Assembly (NCBI GenBank): GCA_023400055.1
Contig: JAEXFN010000049.1
Span: forward strand, 62,001 to 126,000
Origin: Bacillota bacterium
Lineage (GTDB): Bacteria; Bacillota; UBA4882; UBA8346
DNA length: 64,000 nt
Reading direction: 5' to 3'
How positions within the stretch are numbered: position 1 is the first letter of the stretch; each line of letters begins with the position of its first letter. The translations under genes were made by a program, and so were the position numbers. Shown here in pieces: positions 62,786 to 64,000 of this stretch. The notes beneath the pieces are model-generated. The model was not told the origin of the DNA. It ran no database searches and saw only the letters and a program-made list of their open reading frames with translations.

Positions 62786-63796
62786 TTGCAAGATCTCATC
62801 GCAGCGTTGAATAAAGGCTATGCCCTTAATATCGCGGCGCTTAGACCGCGGGGACCGATCTGGAAAGTCAGTGCAACGCAAGGTTCTTTCTGCCTGAAAC
62901 GCACCAAACAAGATCATCAGCAATTAACTTGGCTGGCTGGGATGATCAGTGAACTGACGGCAACCGGATTTCCGGGATTGCTGCCTTTGATCACCACCAG
63001 CAGCGGATCGCCTTATTTACGGTTTGACGATCAGTATTTCATCTTGACCCGCTGGGTCGAAGGCGCCCATCCTGATTTAACCAATGCGAAGCAAAGGCAG
63101 GCCATTGCCCAGCTTTACGCCAGATTACACCGGACCGCCAGCAAAATAAGCTCCGTGCCTGAGCCCGATCGCCCGGATTGGTGGACGGAATATTCCCGGC
63201 GAACGGTTTTCTTAAAATCCTTAAAGCGATCCATCCCGCTGCAAAAAAAAATAAATCGCACCGACCGCACTATCTTAAGTTGGGTGGATCATTTTCATGC
63301 CCAAGCGGAGTTTGCGATTCGAGGGTTATTGGCGACGGAATTTGCCCGTTGGTCGAGGCTTCCGGCTGTCAGTGGTTTTTGTCACAATGACCCGGCGCCT
63401 CATAATATCATCATGGAGAGGAATTGGTTTCTGATCGATTATGAACTTACCAGAAACGATCTCTTCATTCGGGAATTTGTCACCTTAGCGCTGCGCACGC
63501 TCCGGGAGAACGGCTGGAAAGGGCAGGTTTTCAAAGAACTTTTCGAATCCTACGTGAAAGAGAGGGAAATTGCACCGGAAGAAGCGCGGAGCTTACCCTA
63601 TTTACTGGCATTTCCCCATGCCTTTTGGCGGCTATGCAGCCAACGTTTCGAAGAAAAGCTGGCCTGGTCCGAACATCAATTCGCATCAAAGATGTGGCAG
63701 CTGGCGACCACCGAACAAGCCCGGTTAAGTTTTTTAAACGAGGTCATTCCGGAATTGAGCGATCGGCTTGACTGTCAGCGAGGAGGAACACTATGA
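62786..63796 (+). CDS. CotS-family spore coat kinase-like protein (second)
   Basis: Same fold as the divergent gene. FCLKRTK contains the N-lobe lysine; GFCHNDPAPHNIIM is the catalytic loop with the HxDxxxxN pattern, and LIDYELTR is the metal motif. 336 residues, TTG start with GGGGG upstream. The stop overlaps the next start (ATGA). Sequence identity to the other copies looks low, so each may decorate a different coat target. Confidence 0.85.
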   Translation: MQDLIAALNKGYALNIAALRPRGPIWKVSATQGSFCLKRTKQDHQQLTWLAGMISELTATGFPGLLPLITTSSGSPYLRFDDQYFILTRWVEGAHPDLTNAKQRQAIAQLYARLHRTASKISSVPEPDRPDWWTEYSRRTVFLKSLKRSIPLQKKINRTDRTILSWVDHFHAQAEFAIRGLLATEFARWSRLPAVSGFCHNDPAPHNIIMERNWFLIDYELTRNDLFIREFVTLALRTLRENGWKGQVFKELFESYVKEREIAPEEARSLPYLLAFPHAFWRLCSQRFEEKLAWSEHQFASKMWQLATTEQARLSFLNEVIPELSDRLDCQRGGTL

Positions 63797-64000
63797 CCGA
63801 AAATTATCAGCCCGATTTGGCGGAGTTGCTGGGTTATTGGGGTTTAGAGGCATTAACCTGGGAAAAGGTAAAGGATGTCTATAAGGTCCAGACCGATCGG
63901 GGGACCAAGAATTTGAAAGTTTCCCCCCTTAAGCCGGAACGGCTCACTTTTGTTCATTCCGCCATCGCTCACCTCTTGAAAAACGGTTTTTGCAAAATGT
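63793..64000 (+). CDS. CotS-family protein (third), truncated by window edge
   Basis: Begins MTENYQPDLAELLGYWGLEA and continues VYKVQTDRGTKNLKVSP, the N-lobe of the coat kinase-like family with the conserved lysine after TK. AGGAGG is six bases upstream and the start overlaps the previous stop by three bases. Only ~69 codons are inside the window. Confidence 0.75.
   Translation, partial: MTENYQPDLAELLGYWGLEALTWEKVKDVYKVQTDRGTKNLKVSPLKPERLTFVHSAIAHLLKNGFCKM

Overview
The window is a chromosomal segment of an endospore-forming bacterium of the Bacillota, probably a deep clostridial-type lineage. The evidence is a pair of alpha/beta-type small acid-soluble spore protein genes, a YaaH/SleL-like LysM plus GH18 spore protein, three CotS-family spore coat kinase-like genes, a SpoIIIE/FtsK translocase beside the tepA-ylzJ pair, and gene blocks in Bacillus/Clostridium order. 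Genes use ATG, GTG and TTG starts with strong AGGAGG-type ribosome sites, and tRNA genes encode their CCA ends. MurE carries the DNPR motif of meso-diaminopimelate-adding ligases. No phage, insertion sequence with a transposase, CRISPR array or rRNA was seen.

Layout. 0-9.6 kb: dnaG, a RodZ-like gene, spoIIIE/ftsK, a Na/phosphate symporter, ylzJ, tepA and a seven-gene tRNA operon (Val-Asp-Phe-Gly-Cys-Leu-Gly). 9.6-12.8 kb: a PHP phosphoesterase and tyrA-aroF, the entry and tyrosine-branch steps of aromatic biosynthesis. 12.8-14.2 kb: a gene-free, highly structured spacer. 14-22 kb: an RluA-type pseudouridine synthase, then (minus strand) a SigH-like sigma factor, smc, ftsY and miaB. 22.8-28.8 kb: the lipid operon plsX-fabD-fabG-acpP-fabF-rnc behind yceD-rpmF. 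29-35.5 kb: two SASP-type genes, a second RluA gene, transketolase, a HAD phosphatase and L-serine dehydratase. 35.5-45.9 kb: an M20 amidohydrolase, the yaaH-like operon, a LysR gene divergent from an ABC importer operon that ends in a beta-CASP metallo-beta-lactamase gene, and a GNAT. 46-51.4 kb: guaA (with an extra eukaryote-type subdomain), fhs and murA. 51.7-60.9 kb: a reduced dcw cluster, mraZ-rsmH-ftsL-PBP-murE-murF-mraY-ftsW. 61.5-64 kb: spore coat kinase-like genes, the last cut by the window edge.

The most unusual feature is non-coding. Six intergenic regions each hold about 3-18 head-to-tail degenerate units with a period of 21 bp (exact over most of each array), and all lie 80-340 bp upstream of a transcription unit. 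Each locus has its own consensus, but two families recur: the arrays upstream of tkt and mraZ share both the unit and an adjacent conserved 40-45 bp block; the arrays near aroF and upstream of the sigma gene share a unit containing DnaA-box-like 9-mers and are followed by a nearly identical ~117 bp structured element. The array near aroF is interrupted by a ~750 bp gene-free block with 21 bp imperfect terminal inverted repeats and many hairpins. I do not recognise these elements as a described family. The mraZ leader also carries three GTGGAG repeats spaced exactly 10 bp apart, the geometry of an MraZ autoregulatory operator.
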